This document shows, in pieces, positions 1 to 9,205 of a stretch of DNA of 64,000 nucleotides; position 1 is the first letter of the stretch; each line of letters begins with the position of its first letter. The translations under genes were made by a program, and so were the position numbers. This stretch comes from BOG-908 sp964244615 (GTDB lineage: Bacteria > Pseudomonadota > Alphaproteobacteria > Acetobacterales > Acetobacteraceae), in NCBI GenBank assembly GCA_964244615.1, contig CAXTJP010000005.1, positions 1-64,000 of the forward strand. The letters are read 5' to 3'. Below the pieces are notes generated by a model. It made no database searches and was not told where the DNA came from. It saw nothing but the letters and a program-made list of their open reading frames with translations.

Positions 1-1271
1 CGCAGATCGCGTCGCACCGCCTGATGCTGCGGGCCGGGCTGGTGCGGCAGACCGCGTCCGGAATCTATGCCTGGCTGCCGGTCGGCTTGCGTGTGCTCCG
101 CAACATCGCCGACATCGTGCGTGCCGAGCAGGACCGGGCCGGTGCGCAGGAGTTGCTGATGCCGACCCTGCAGACGGCCGATCTGTGGCGCGAGAGCGGG
201 CGCTACGATGCGTACGGGCCGGAGATGCTGCGCATACGCGACCGTCACGAGCGCGACCTGCTCTACGGCCCGACGAACGAGGAGATGATCACCGATTTGG
301 CGCGCCAGGCTATCAGATCGTACCGCGAACTGCCGCAGACCCTGTATCATATACAGTGGAAGTTCCGGGACGAGATGCGCCCGCGTTTCGGGGTCATGCG
401 CGGGCGCGAGTTCCTGATGAAGGATGCCTACAGCTTCGATCTGACCGTGCAGGGCGCCGTGGACAGCTACCGGCGCATGATGCTGGCCTACATGCGCACC
501 TTTCAGCGCCTGGGTGTGCGCGCCATCCCCATGCTCGCCGATACCGGTCCGATCGGCGGCGACCTCAGCCACGAGTTCATCGTCCTGGCCCAAACCGGCG
601 AGAGCCAGGTGTTCTACGATGCGAGCCTGGAACAACTCGACTACCTCGCCGCCGATGTCTCGTACGACGACCCCGCGCAGCTGGCATCGTTCCACGCGCT
701 GATCAACTCGTACTACGCAGCCACCGAGGAGAAGCACGATCCGGCGCGCTGGGCCGAAATCGACACGTCGCAGAAGCGCGAGGGCCGCGGCATCGAGGTC
801 GGCCAGATCTTCTATTTCGGCCGCAAGTACAGCGATGCGATGAACTTCTCCGTGGCCGGGCCGGACGGGACGAGCATCGTGCCGGAGATGGGCAGCTACG
901 GCATCGGCGTCTCCCGCCTCGTGGGGGCGATCATCGAGGCAAGCCACGACGAGGCCGGCATCGTCTGGCCGAAGAGCATCGCGCCGTTCCGCACCGCGAT
1001 CCTGAACCTGCGCGTCGGCGATGCCGCCTGTGACAGGATATGCAACGAGTTGCACGACCGGTTTGGCGGCGTGAACGGCCAGGCGCTGCTGGACGACCGC
1101 GACGAGCGCGCCGGCGTGAAGTTCGCGGATGCGGACCTGATGGGCCACCCCTGGCAGATCATCGTCGGTCCGCGCGGTGCGGCGGCTGGCACGGTCGAGC
1201 TGAAGCGTCGCGCTGGGGGGGAGCGCAAGGAGGTTTCGGTTGAACAGGCGTTCGATGAAGTGAGCGCGTGA
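1..1271 (+). CDS. proS: Prolyl-tRNA synthetase (5' truncated by window edge)
   Basis: Class II aminoacyl-tRNA synthetase that charges tRNA-Pro in the cytoplasm. The reading frame is open from the first bases of the window (Q-I-A-S-H-R-L-M), so only about 20 N-terminal residues are missing. Visible class II features are the GPTNEEMITD stretch, the RDEMRPRFGVMRGREFLMKD motif 2 region, and the late GSYGIGVSRLVGAIIE motif 3. The region between motifs 2 and 3 is short, as in alphaproteobacterial ProS, which lacks the large editing insertion of E. coli. The C-terminal anticodon-binding domain ends near residue 415 of the visible part. The stop codon is followed immediately by a dispersed repeat, then lolC. 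Confidence 0.97.
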   Translation, partial: QIASHRLMLRAGLVRQTASGIYAWLPVGLRVLRNIADIVRAEQDRAGAQELLMPTLQTADLWRESGRYDAYGPEMLRIRDRHERDLLYGPTNEEMITDLARQAIRSYRELPQTLYHIQWKFRDEMRPRFGVMRGREFLMKDAYSFDLTVQGAVDSYRRMMLAYMRTFQRLGVRAIPMLADTGPIGGDLSHEFIVLAQTGESQVFYDASLEQLDYLAADVSYDDPAQLASFHALINSYYAATEEKHDPARWAEIDTSQKREGRGIEVGQIFYFGRKYSDAMNFSVAGPDGTSIVPEMGSYGIGVSRLVGAIIEASHDEAGIVWPKSIAPFRTAILNLRVGDAACDRICNELHDRFGGVNGQALLDDRDERAGVKFADADLMGHPWQIIVGPRGAAAGTVELKRRAGGERKEVSVEQAFDEVSA

Positions 1272-1399
1272 AAGGCAAGGCCTGCTTTTTTGAAAAAAGC
1301 AGCAAAAAACTTTTGATCGTGCTGTCGCGAAGTCTTCTACAACGCGCGATCCTGGACCAAAAGTGTTTTGGTTCTTTTTTAAAAAGAACCGTTTGCCTT
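1272..1399 (+). repeat. Dispersed 128-bp palindrome-ended repeat, copy A
   Basis: Best-preserved copy of a family seen five times here. It starts right after the proS TGA. The outer ends are AAGGCAA and TTGCCTT, a perfect 7-bp inverted repeat. Inside are two nearly loop-less palindromes: 1282-1302 (arm CTGCTTTTTT) and 1370-1390 (arm GGTTCTTTTT). Between them lies a core resembling AACTTTTGATCGTGCTGTCG. Non-autonomous (MITE/REP-like) element or intergenic regulatory hairpin; the function is not known from sequence. Confidence 0.85.
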
Positions 1400-1413
1400 A
1401 AAGGGTAACATTC

Positions 1414-2664
1414 ATGTTCAACGCCTTCGAGCGAGCCGTCGCCGGCCGCTACCTGCGCGCCAGGCGCGGCGAGCGTTTCATCTCCGTCATCGCCATCTTC
1501 TCGCTGGTCGGCATCGCGCTCGGCGTCGCCACGCTGATCATCGTCATGTCGGTGATGAGCGGCTTCAAGGACGACCTGCTCTCGCGCATCCTCGGCCTGA
1601 ACGGCCATCTCGGCGTCTATGCCGGCAGCTCGACCGGATTGCAGAACTACGACGCGATCGCCGCGCGCATACGGGCCGTGCCCGGTGTCGTTTCGGCAAC
1701 GCCGGTGATCGAGGGCCAGGTTCTGTTGACCGGGCGGACGCAGAACGCCGGCGGCCTGGTGCGCGGCATCACGCAGCAGGATATCCGGCGCCTGCCCTCG
1801 ATCGCGGGCACCATACGGGCCGGCTCGCTGGACGACTTCCACGGCGACGACGCGATCGCAGTAGGGTTCGCGCTGGCGGAACGGTTCGGCCTGGATGTCG
1901 GCTCGAAGATCACGCTGCTCTCGCCCGACGGTGCGGTCACCGCGTTCGGCACGGTGCCGCGCGTGCGCGCCTATCGCGTGGTGGCGATCTTCCAGGCCGG
2001 CATGAACGAGTACGACAGCAGCTTCACCTTCCTGCCGCTGGAAGCCGCACAGATCTTTTTCCAGAAGCCGGGCTCGGTCACCCAGATCGAGGTGATGGTG
2101 CAGGACCCCAGCCACGTCTCGGTCGTCAACCGCGCGATACGCCGGGCGCTGGCCGATCCCACCCTGCGCGTGATCGACTGGACGCAGAGCAACGACAGCT
2201 TCTTCGCCGCCGTGCAGGTGGAGCAGAACGTGATGTTCCTGATCCTGACGCTCATCATCATCGTCGCCGCGTTCAACGTCGTCTCCTCGCTGATCATGAT
2301 GGTGAAGGACAAGACGCGCGACATCGCGGTGCTGCGCACGCTGGGCGCCGGGCGCGGCGCCATCATGCGCATCTTCCTGATGTGCGGCGCCTCGGTCGGC
2401 ATCACCGGAACGGTGCTGGGCACGGTGCTGGGCGTGGTGTTCTGCCTCAACATCGAGCGCATCCGGCTCGGCCTGCAGAGCCTGACCGGCACCACTTTGT
2501 TCGACCCGACGGTGTACTACCTGGAACATCTGCCGGCCAAGCTTGACGGCACGACCGTGGCGCAGGTGGTGGCCATGGCGCTGGTGCTGTCGCTGCTGGC
2601 CACGCTCTACCCGAGCTGGCGCGCCGCCAGGACCGACCCGGTGGAAGCCCTGCGGCATGAGTGA
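1414..2664 (+). CDS. lolC: Lipoprotein-releasing ABC transporter permease LolC/E family
   Basis: Inner-membrane permease of the Lol machinery, which extracts acylated lipoproteins from the inner membrane and passes them to LolA. The 416-aa protein shows the expected fold: one N-terminal transmembrane helix (about residues 22-48, starting with FISVIAIFSLVGIALG), a large periplasmic MacB-type domain, and three C-terminal helices from about 270 onward. The ERFISVIA opening is typical of the family. It overlaps lolD by 8 bases, so the two are translated together. Most alphaproteobacteria encode one such permease rather than separate LolC and LolE; I see only one here. A weak AAGGG ribosome site precedes the ATG just after repeat copy A. 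Confidence 0.95.
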   Translation: MFNAFERAVAGRYLRARRGERFISVIAIFSLVGIALGVATLIIVMSVMSGFKDDLLSRILGLNGHLGVYAGSSTGLQNYDAIAARIRAVPGVVSATPVIEGQVLLTGRTQNAGGLVRGITQQDIRRLPSIAGTIRAGSLDDFHGDDAIAVGFALAERFGLDVGSKITLLSPDGAVTAFGTVPRVRAYRVVAIFQAGMNEYDSSFTFLPLEAAQIFFQKPGSVTQIEVMVQDPSHVSVVNRAIRRALADPTLRVIDWTQSNDSFFAAVQVEQNVMFLILTLIIIVAAFNVVSSLIMMVKDKTRDIAVLRTLGAGRGAIMRIFLMCGASVGITGTVLGTVLGVVFCLNIERIRLGLQSLTGTTLFDPTVYYLEHLPAKLDGTTVAQVVAMALVLSLLATLYPSWRAARTDPVEALRHE

Positions 2665-3334
2665 GCCGCTTGTGCTGCGCCACGTCACGCGTGTGTATCG
2701 CAGTCCCGCGGGTGATCTGCCGGTGCTGCGCGGTGTCGATCTCTCGTTGCGGCCTGGCGAGATCGTGGCGCTGGTGGCGCCGTCGGGCACCGGCAAGTCG
2801 ACTCTGCTGCACCTGGCAGGTCTGCTCGAACGGCCTGATTCGGGCACGGTGCTCGTGCAGGGGCGGGATGCCGGCGGGCTTTCGGATGCCGATCGTACGC
2901 AGCTGCGCCGGGATCGTGTCGGCTTCGTCTACCAATTCCATCACCTGCTGGCGGAGTTCTCGGCGATCGAGAACGTGGCACTGCCGCAGATGATAGCGGG
3001 TGTGTCCAAGCGAGCCGCGAAGCTGCGCGCAAAGGGCCTGCTGGAAGCGTTCGGTCTGGGCGCGCGCCTGCAGCAACTGCCGGGCAAGCTGTCCGGCGGC
3101 GAGCAGCAACGCGTGGCCATCGCACGCGCGCTGGCCAATCGGCCGGCGGTGATCCTGGCGGACGAGCCGACCGGCAACCTGGATGCGGCCACATCGGACG
3201 TGGTGTTCGGTGAATTGCTGCGTATCGTGCGCGACCAGGGGGCGGCCGCCCTGGTCGCCACGCACAACGCCGAGCTCGCATCCCGCATGGATCGCGTGGT
3301 GACGCTGCGTGACGGCAGGATCGTCGAGGTTTGA
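2657..3334 (+). CDS. lolD: Lipoprotein-releasing ABC transporter ATP-binding protein
   Basis: ATPase partner of the upstream permease, 225 aa. The Walker A motif reads APSGTGKST, with Ala in place of the usual first Gly. It also has a Q-loop near YQFHHLLAEFS, the ABC signature LSGGEQQR and Walker B VILADEPTGNLD, all as in the MacB/LolD/FtsE family. The ATG at 2657 lies inside the end of lolC; this start gives the normal MSEPLVLRHVTRVY N-terminus. An earlier in-frame start would only add residues out of register with the family. It energises lipoprotein release in the inner membrane. Confidence 0.95.
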   Translation: MSEPLVLRHVTRVYRSPAGDLPVLRGVDLSLRPGEIVALVAPSGTGKSTLLHLAGLLERPDSGTVLVQGRDAGGLSDADRTQLRRDRVGFVYQFHHLLAEFSAIENVALPQMIAGVSKRAAKLRAKGLLEAFGLGARLQQLPGKLSGGEQQRVAIARALANRPAVILADEPTGNLDAATSDVVFGELLRIVRDQGAAALVATHNAELASRMDRVVTLRDGRIVEV

Positions 3335-3369
3335 GCGCCGCCCGGTAGCGCGGCGCGACGCGGCTTCCT

Positions 3370-6300
3370 ATGCTGGCGACCATGCCGCATGCCGATTTCG
3401 TACACCTCCGAGTCCATTCCGCCTACTCGCTGAGCGAGGGCGCGATCAAGCCCGACCGTATCGCTGCGCTGGCGCGCGAGGCGGGGATGCCGGCGGTGGC
3501 CATCGCGGACACGGGCAACCTGTTCGGCGCGCTCGAGTTCTCGCAATACTGCGTGGCGAAGGGCGTGCAGCCGATCATCGGCTGCCAGGTCAGCATCGCG
3601 CGCAGCGGCGGCGCCGACCCGATCGTGTTGCTGGCGCAGACCGAGGCGGGGCTCGCGAACTTGCAGCGGCTGTCCTCGGCCGGGTTCCTGACATCCGATC
3701 CTGCGGCGCCGCAGCTTGAATTCAGCGAAGTGGCGGCGCAGTCGGACGGCTTGATGCTGCTGACCGGCGGCTCGCGCGGGCCTTTGGCGCGGCTGCTGGG
3801 CGAGGGCCGCGAGCCGGATGCGGCGTTGCTTCTGGCGCGGATGGGCGAGGCGTTCGACGGCCGCGTGGCGGTGGAGCTGCACCGCCACGGCACCGCGTTG
3901 GAGCGCGCGGTGGAGCCCGGCCTGATCGCGCTGGCCGACCGTTTCGCACACCCGCTGGTCGCCACCAACGAGTGCTTCTTCGCGACGCCCTCGATGCACC
4001 TGGCGCACGACGCGCTGCTGTGCATCGCCGAGGCGCGGCTGCTGTCGGAAGCCGAGCGGCGTCGCGTGACGCCGGAACACTATTTCAAGTCCGCGGCACA
4101 GATGCGCGTCCTGTTCGCCGACCTGCCGGAGGCGTGCGACAACACGCTGGCTATCGCACGAAGCTGCGCCGTGATGGCGGAAACCCGCAAGCCCCTGCTG
4201 CCGATCTGCCCGAAGGTGCGGCCCGGCAGCACCGAGGCCGAGACGCTGCGGGCGATGGCGCGCGAGGGGCTGGGCCGGCGCATGGCAACCACGCCCGCCG
4301 ATGCCGCAAGCCACGCGCGCTACGCCGAGCGGCTGGAATACGAGCTCGACGTGATCGTGACGATGGGCTTCGCCGGCTACTTCCTGATCGTGGCCGACTT
4401 CATCCAGTGGTCGAAGGGCCAGGGCATCCCCGTCGGCCCCGGGCGCGGGTCCGGCGCGGGCTCCGTCGTCGCGTGGGCGCTGACGATCACCGACCTCGAT
4501 CCGTTGCGCTTCGACCTGCTGTTCGAGCGGTTCCTCAACCCCGAGCGCGTGTCGATGCCGGATTTCGACATCGATTTCTGCCAGAACCGGCGGGACGAGG
4601 TGATCGGCTACGTGCGACGCGAGTACGGCGACGACCGTGTGGCGCAGATCATCACCTTCGGCAAGCTGCAGGCGCGCGCCGCGGTGCGCGACGTCGGCCG
4701 CGTGCTCGGCATGCCCTACGGCCAGGTCAACAGGGTTGCCGAACTGATCCCGAACAACCCGGCCAAGCCTGTGACGCTGAAGCAGGCGGTCGATGGCGAA
4801 CCCCGCCTGCAGGAACTGCGCGACGGCGACGAAGCGACCGGGCGTCTGCTGGAAATCGCGATGCAGGTGGAAGGGCTGTACCGCCATGCCAGCACCCATG
4901 CCGCCGGCGTGGTCATCGGCGATCGCAAGCTGGTCGACCTGGTGCCGATGTATCGCGATCCGCGCGAGGGCACGCTGGTGACGCAGTACAACATGAAATG
5001 GGTGGAGCAGGCCGGGCTGGTGAAGTTCGACTTCCTTGGCCTGACGACGCTGACCATCCTGCAGCGCGCGGTGGAGTACCTGCGCGAGCTGGGCATGGCG
5101 GTGGACCTGGACCGCCTGCCCCTCGACGACGGGCCGACGTTTGCCATGCTGCAGCGTGGCGATGCCGGCGGGGTGTTCCAGTTCGAATCGGCCGGCATGC
5201 GCGACGTGCTGCGGCAGATGCGCCCCGACCGCCTGGAGGATTTGATCGCCGCGGTGGCACTGTACCGTCCGGGCCCGATGGCGAACATTCCAGATTACTG
5301 CAGGCGCAAGCACGGCGAGCCGTGGGCGCCGCCGCATGAGGAGCTTCGCGAGATCCTGGGCGAGACCTACGGCATCATGGTCTATCAGGAGCAGGTGATG
5401 CAGATCGCCCAGCGCATGGGCGGCTACAGCCTCGGCAGCGCCGACCTGCTGCGTCGCGCGATGGGCAAGAAGATACGCGCGGAGATGGACAGCCAGCGCC
5501 AAGTCTTCACCAACGGCGCCGTCGCGCGCGGCATACCGGAGGCCAAGGCGGTCGAGGTGTTCGACCTGATGGCCAAGTTCGCCGATTACGGCTTCAACAA
5601 AAGCCATGCCGCCGCCTACGCGCTGGTGTCCTACCAGACCGCGTGGATGAAGGCGAACCATCCCGTGCCGTTCCTGGCGGCGTGCATGTCGCTCGCCATG
5701 GGCAACACCGAGAAGCTGGCGGCCCTGCGCGCCGAGGCCGAGCGCATGGGCATTTGCGTGCTGCCGCCGGCGATCAACAGGAGCGGCGCGGATTTCCGCG
5801 TCGAGCGGCTGCAGGACGGCACGCTTGCCGTGCGCTACGCGCTGGCCGCCATCAAGAAGATCGGCTTTGCCGCCATGCAGTCGCTGGAGGCGGCGCGTGC
5901 CGCGCGCGGCTTTACCGATATCGCCGATTTCGCCGCGCGCGTGGATGCGCGGCAGATCAGCAAGATGCAGCTGGAGAACCTGGCGCGGGCCGGCGCCTTC
6001 GACGCGATCGATCCGAACCGGGCACGCCTGTTCGCCGGAGCCGAGACCATCCTGCGCCGTGCCCAGGCGCGCGCCGAGGAGGCCGCAAGCGGGCAGATCG
6101 GCCTGTTCGGTGCCGCCGACCAGTCCGAGAGTTTGCGCTTGCCCGAGCTGCCCGACTGGCCCGACATCGAGAGGCTCGGCTACGAGGCGGAGGCCGTCGG
6201 GTTCCACCTGACAGCGCATCCGCTGGACGGCTTTGCGGGCCTGCTGCAGCGCCTCGGCGTGGTCGCTACCAACAAGCTGCAGGAACGCGCCGAACTCGGC

Positions 6301-6795
6301 GGTGCACGGGTCAAGATCGCCGGCTGCGTCAGCGGCTCGAAGGAGCGCACGACCAAGACCGGCAGCCGCATGGCCTGGGTCACCCTGTCGGACGCGGTGG
6401 GTTCCGCCGAGGTCACGCTGTTCAGCGAGGTGCTGTCCCGCGCTCGGGAGTTCCTGTCCACCGGCGCGCCGCTCCTCGTCACCGCCGACATCAGGATTGA
6501 CGGCGAGGCGTTGCGCATTACCGCCCAGGACGTGACGAGCCTTGACCGCGCGGCGCTGGACGCCGGGGCCGGCATGCGCATCTGGCTCAAGCGCACCGAG
6601 GCGCTGCCGCACATACGCAGCCTGCTGGCCCGCGAGGGCAGCGGCCGCGGCCGTGTCAGCCTGATGCCGATCTTCGAGTCGCAAGACGCGGGGTCGGAGG
6701 TGGAGGTCGCCCTCCCGGGCCTGTTCGCCGTCACGCCGGGCCTGCGCCAGGCCCTGAAGATGATCCCCGGCGTCGAGCGCGTGGACGAGGTGTAG
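3370..6795 (+). CDS. dnaE: DNA polymerase III alpha subunit
   Basis: Replicative polymerase catalytic subunit, 1141 aa, the usual DnaE1 length. The N-terminal PHP domain begins HLRVHSAYSLSEGA. The polymerase core carries MPDFDIDF with D400 and D402 as the metal-binding pair, and a third acidic residue in KFDFLGL (D554). QFESAGMRDVLRQMRP and the helix-hairpin-helix, OB-fold and C-terminal regions follow. I use the ATG at 3370; the second ATG at 3382 (MPHADF) is equally plausible because neither has a strong ribosome site. It lies 35 bases after lolD and may be read from the same transcript. The canonical active-site residues show this is not the mutagenic DnaE2. Confidence 0.97.
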   Translation: MLATMPHADFVHLRVHSAYSLSEGAIKPDRIAALAREAGMPAVAIADTGNLFGALEFSQYCVAKGVQPIIGCQVSIARSGGADPIVLLAQTEAGLANLQRLSSAGFLTSDPAAPQLEFSEVAAQSDGLMLLTGGSRGPLARLLGEGREPDAALLLARMGEAFDGRVAVELHRHGTALERAVEPGLIALADRFAHPLVATNECFFATPSMHLAHDALLCIAEARLLSEAERRRVTPEHYFKSAAQMRVLFADLPEACDNTLAIARSCAVMAETRKPLLPICPKVRPGSTEAETLRAMAREGLGRRMATTPADAASHARYAERLEYELDVIVTMGFAGYFLIVADFIQWSKGQGIPVGPGRGSGAGSVVAWALTITDLDPLRFDLLFERFLNPERVSMPDFDIDFCQNRRDEVIGYVRREYGDDRVAQIITFGKLQARAAVRDVGRVLGMPYGQVNRVAELIPNNPAKPVTLKQAVDGEPRLQELRDGDEATGRLLEIAMQVEGLYRHASTHAAGVVIGDRKLVDLVPMYRDPREGTLVTQYNMKWVEQAGLVKFDFLGLTTLTILQRAVEYLRELGMAVDLDRLPLDDGPTFAMLQRGDAGGVFQFESAGMRDVLRQMRPDRLEDLIAAVALYRPGPMANIPDYCRRKHGEPWAPPHEELREILGETYGIMVYQEQVMQIAQRMGGYSLGSADLLRRAMGKKIRAEMDSQRQVFTNGAVARGIPEAKAVEVFDLMAKFADYGFNKSHAAAYALVSYQTAWMKANHPVPFLAACMSLAMGNTEKLAALRAEAERMGICVLPPAINRSGADFRVERLQDGTLAVRYALAAIKKIGFAAMQSLEAARAARGFTDIADFAARVDARQISKMQLENLARAGAFDAIDPNRARLFAGAETILRRAQARAEEAASGQIGLFGAADQSESLRLPELPDWPDIERLGYEAEAVGFHLTAHPLDGFAGLLQRLGVVATNKLQERAELGGARVKIAGCVSGSKERTTKTGSRMAWVTLSDAVGSAEVTLFSEVLSRAREFLSTGAPLLVTADIRIDGEALRITAQDVTSLDRAALDAGAGMRIWLKRTEALPHIRSLLAREGSGRGRVSLMPIFESQDAGSEVEVALPGLFAVTPGLRQALKMIPGVERVDEV

Positions 6796-6875
6796 CAAGC
6801 CAGCCGCGCCCCACCCGTCGCCGCCGGGGCTTTCCCTCCCCACCCGACCCTGCTATCAGGTCGCCTCCTCTCCGG

Positions 6876-6951
<76 letters not shown>

Positions 6952-6956
6952 GGCCA

Positions 6957-8138
6957 TCATACCAGTTCGACGGCCATGGCAACGGCCTCGCCGCCGCCGA
7001 TGCAGAGCGAGGCCACGCCGCGCTTGAGCCCGCGGGCTTGCAGCGCGCCCAGCAGCGTCACCAGGATTCGCGCGCCGCTTGCGCCGATCGGGTGGCCGAG
7101 TGCCGTGGCGCCGCCGTTCACGTTCAGCTTCTCCATCGGAATGGAGAGCTCGCGCGCGGCGATCATCGCCACCACGGCAAAGGCCTCGTTCACCTCGAAC
7201 AGATCGACGTCGTCCACAGACCATCCTGCGCGCGCCAGAAGCTTTCGTATTGCCGGCACCGGCGCGGTGGTGAACAGGCCCGGCTGCTGCGCGTGCGCGG
7301 CCTGCGCCACCACGCGCGCCACCACCGTCAGGCCGCGCTTGTCGGCCACGCCCGCGCGCGTCAGCACCAGCGCCGCCGCGCCGTCGGAGATGGACGAGGC
7401 GTTGGCCGCGGTGATCGTGCCGTCTTTTGCGAAAGCCGGTTTCAGGTTCGGGATCTTCTCCGGCCGCGCGCGTCCCGGCTGTTCGTCGGTCTCGACCAAG
7501 CCGCCGGATTTGCCCCCGAGCGTCACCGCCACGATCTCGCGGCCGAACGCGCCGCCGGCGATGGCCGCCTGGGCGCGGTCCAGCGAGCGGATCGCGTAGG
7601 CATCCTGGTCAGCGCGGGTAAACTGGTAGTCCCGCACGGCGTCCTCGGCGAAGGCACCCATCAGCTTGCCGGGGTCGTAGGCGTCCTCCAGGCCGTCCAG
7701 GTACATCGAATCCTTCACCACGTCGTGCCCGATCCGGGCGCCATCGCGATGCTTGGCGAGCAGATAGGGCGCGTTCGTCATGCTCTCCATGCCGCCGGCC
7801 ACCACCAGTTCGGTTGAACCGGCTGCCAGCGCATCGGCCGCCATCATCGCCGCCTGCAGGCCCGAGCCGCACATCTTGTTGACGGTGGTCGCCTCCGTGC
7901 CCATCGACAGCCCAGCACCGAGCGCCGCCTGGCGCGCCGGCGCCTGGCCCAGGCCCGAGGCGAGCACGCAGCCCATGTAGATGCGATCCACCGCGTCGGT
8001 GGCCACGCCTGCCCGCTCCACCGCTGCCCGAACCGCCGCGGCGCCCAGTGCCGTGGCTTTCAGATCCTTGAACGCGCCCTGAAAGGCGCCGATCGGCGTG
8101 CGGGCGTAGGAGGAGATGACAACCGGGTCGGCTTGCAT
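6957..8138 (-). CDS. Acetyl-CoA acetyltransferase (thiolase)
   Basis: 393-aa thiolase that condenses two acetyl-CoA to acetoacetyl-CoA, or runs in reverse to cleave 3-ketoacyl-CoA. The acylated cysteine is C90 in NKMCGSGLQA. The general-base region GGATALGHPIGASG and the C-terminal CIGGGEA loop, with the second catalytic cysteine, are both present. Length and motifs fit the biosynthetic AtoB/PhaA type, but substrate range cannot be read from sequence. The ATG at 8138 is preceded by GGGAGC, a good ribosome site; a longer in-frame extension upstream looks non-coding. No phaB or other PHA genes are next to it. Confidence 0.93.
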   Translation of the reverse strand: MQADPVVISSYARTPIGAFQGAFKDLKATALGAAAVRAAVERAGVATDAVDRIYMGCVLASGLGQAPARQAALGAGLSMGTEATTVNKMCGSGLQAAMMAADALAAGSTELVVAGGMESMTNAPYLLAKHRDGARIGHDVVKDSMYLDGLEDAYDPGKLMGAFAEDAVRDYQFTRADQDAYAIRSLDRAQAAIAGGAFGREIVAVTLGGKSGGLVETDEQPGRARPEKIPNLKPAFAKDGTITAANASSISDGAAALVLTRAGVADKRGLTVVARVVAQAAHAQQPGLFTTAPVPAIRKLLARAGWSVDDVDLFEVNEAFAVVAMIAARELSIPMEKLNVNGGATALGHPIGASGARILVTLLGALQARGLKRGVASLCIGGGEAVAMAVELV

Positions 8139-8274
8139 TGTGCTCCCTGCGTGCCGTTCGCCGCGCCGTCGTATCACCAAGCCCCCGGGTGGTCCAACCG
8201 CACTCGACCAGGCCGCCTGCACACCGTCTCAGGGTATAGACTCGTAGCGGCCATATTGCAATTCGATAACTACC

Positions 8275-8304
8275 TTGACTCGGTCCTCCGTCCAGGCTTA
8301 TTGA
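8275..8304 (+). promoter_or_regulatory. Possible sigma70-type promoter for the DUF2975/Xre pair
   Basis: TTGACT at 8275-8280 is a good -35 match, followed after 18 bases by TATTGA. It lies just upstream of a strong TAAGGAGG ribosome site and the ATG at 8324. The -10 element is weak, so this is a candidate only. Confidence 0.35.
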
Positions 8305-8323
8305 TTACCGATAAGGAGGCATC

Positions 8324-8845
8324 ATGCAGCACCCCGATCGGCTCACAGCCACAGCGCGTCTCGTCGTATCGTCCGGATCGATCGTCAATCGATTGTTCCT
8401 GCTGGCGGTACTCACCCTGTTCTGCCTGACATGGCTGTTCTCGTCTGAACTTTCGGCTTTTCTGGCCCGGTCGAACCCCGGCGTGGACGTGCCGTCGGAG
8501 GTCACCGGGCTGCGCCTGCTGATGCTCATCGGCATCGCCGGCGCGGTGGCGACGGACCGGTTGCTGGCGGCCCTGAAAGCAGTCATTGCCAGCGCCCGTG
8601 CCGGTGATCCGTTCGTGGCCGCCAACGCGACCCGGCTGCAGACGATCGGCTGGGCCCTGCTGGCGCTGCAACTGCTCGATATCCCGGCCGCACTGCTGAG
8701 CCGGTTCTTCCCGAGCCTGGGCTCGGCGGCCCCGAACGGCGACGTTTCCATGGGCGGCTGGCTGGCCGTGCTGATGGTGTTCGTCCTCAGCCGCGTGTTC
8801 GCCGCCGGCGCGGCCATGCGCGACGAGCTCGACGGAACGGTCTGA
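8324..8845 (+). CDS. DUF2975 family membrane protein
   Basis: 173-aa membrane protein with about four hydrophobic segments (roughly residues 22-45, 63-82, 106-125 and 142-160). The layout and the position next to a 70-aa Xre-type regulator match the DUF2975/YozG pairs common in bacteria. In those pairs the regulator gene directly follows or precedes the membrane protein. The function of DUF2975 is unknown; the pairing suggests a small sensing or self-regulating unit in the inner membrane. Strong ribosome site TAAGGAGG. The downstream gene starts three bases after this stop codon. Confidence 0.75.
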   Translation: MQHPDRLTATARLVVSSGSIVNRLFLLAVLTLFCLTWLFSSELSAFLARSNPGVDVPSEVTGLRLLMLIGIAGAVATDRLLAALKAVIASARAGDPFVAANATRLQTIGWALLALQLLDIPAALLSRFFPSLGSAAPNGDVSMGGWLAVLMVFVLSRVFAAGAAMRDELDGTV

Positions 8846-8848
8846 TCC

Positions 8849-9061
8849 ATGCCGATCAGGGTGACACTGGACGAGGTGCTGGGGCGCCGGACCATGACGC
8901 TGACGCAGCTGTCCGAAGCGGTCGACATTACGCTGGCCAACCTGTCCATCCTCAAGACGGGCAAGGCCAAGGCGATCCGCTTCTCGACGCTGGAAGCGAT
9001 CTGCACGGTGCTGGAGTGCCAGCCTGGCGAGATACTTGTCTTTTGTTCAAATGAAGAATGA
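8849..9061 (+). CDS. Small Xre/Cro-type HTH regulator (YozG-like)
   Basis: 70-aa DNA-binding protein made up of a single helix-turn-helix. LTQLSEAVDITLANLSILKT supplies the two central helices, and STLEAICTVLECQPGEIL is the typical Xre C-terminal stretch. It starts three bases after the DUF2975 gene, so the two form an operon. It probably regulates its own operon, by analogy with YozG-type pairs. A dispersed repeat follows its stop codon two bases later. Confidence 0.82.
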   Translation: MPIRVTLDEVLGRRTMTLTQLSEAVDITLANLSILKTGKAKAIRFSTLEAICTVLECQPGEILVFCSNEE

Positions 9062-9063
9062 GG

Positions 9064-9191
9064 AAGGCAAGGTCTGCTTTTTTGAAAAAAGCGGCAAAAA
9101 CCTTTGGTCGTGTTGTCGCCGGCATCTGCAACGTACCACTCAAGGAACAAAAGTTTTTTGGTTCTTTCTTTCAAAAAAGAACCGCTTTCTT
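9064..9191 (+). repeat. Dispersed 128-bp repeat, copy B
   Basis: Same length and orientation as copy A. It starts AAGGCAAGG two bases after the preceding stop codon. Both internal A/T-rich palindromes are present (around TCTGCTTTTTTG and GGTTCTTTCTTTC), as is the core with TTTGGTCGTGTTGTCGCC. The right end has decayed to CTTTCTT instead of TTGCCTT. Confidence 0.85.
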
Positions 9192-9205
9192 CTGGAGGCT
9201 TTTCA

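Noticed and set aside
1282..1390. Repeat copies read as ordinary intrinsic terminators
   Set aside because: The stems are A/T-rich and the copies share a conserved central core and, in the best copy, inverted ends. A terminator alone would not need these; a terminator effect remains possible.
2941..6843. Very long minus-strand open frame opposite dnaE (about 1300 codons), and similar long antisense frames at 28508-31819 and 34258-37647
   Set aside because: They lie exactly opposite well-identified genes, have Arg/His/Gln-heavy low-quality sequence and no domain. Such frames are expected in GC-rich DNA.
8275..8323. Riboswitch or leader RNA before the DUF2975 gene
   Set aside because: The interval is too short for a known riboswitch and shows only a weak promoter and a strong ribosome site.
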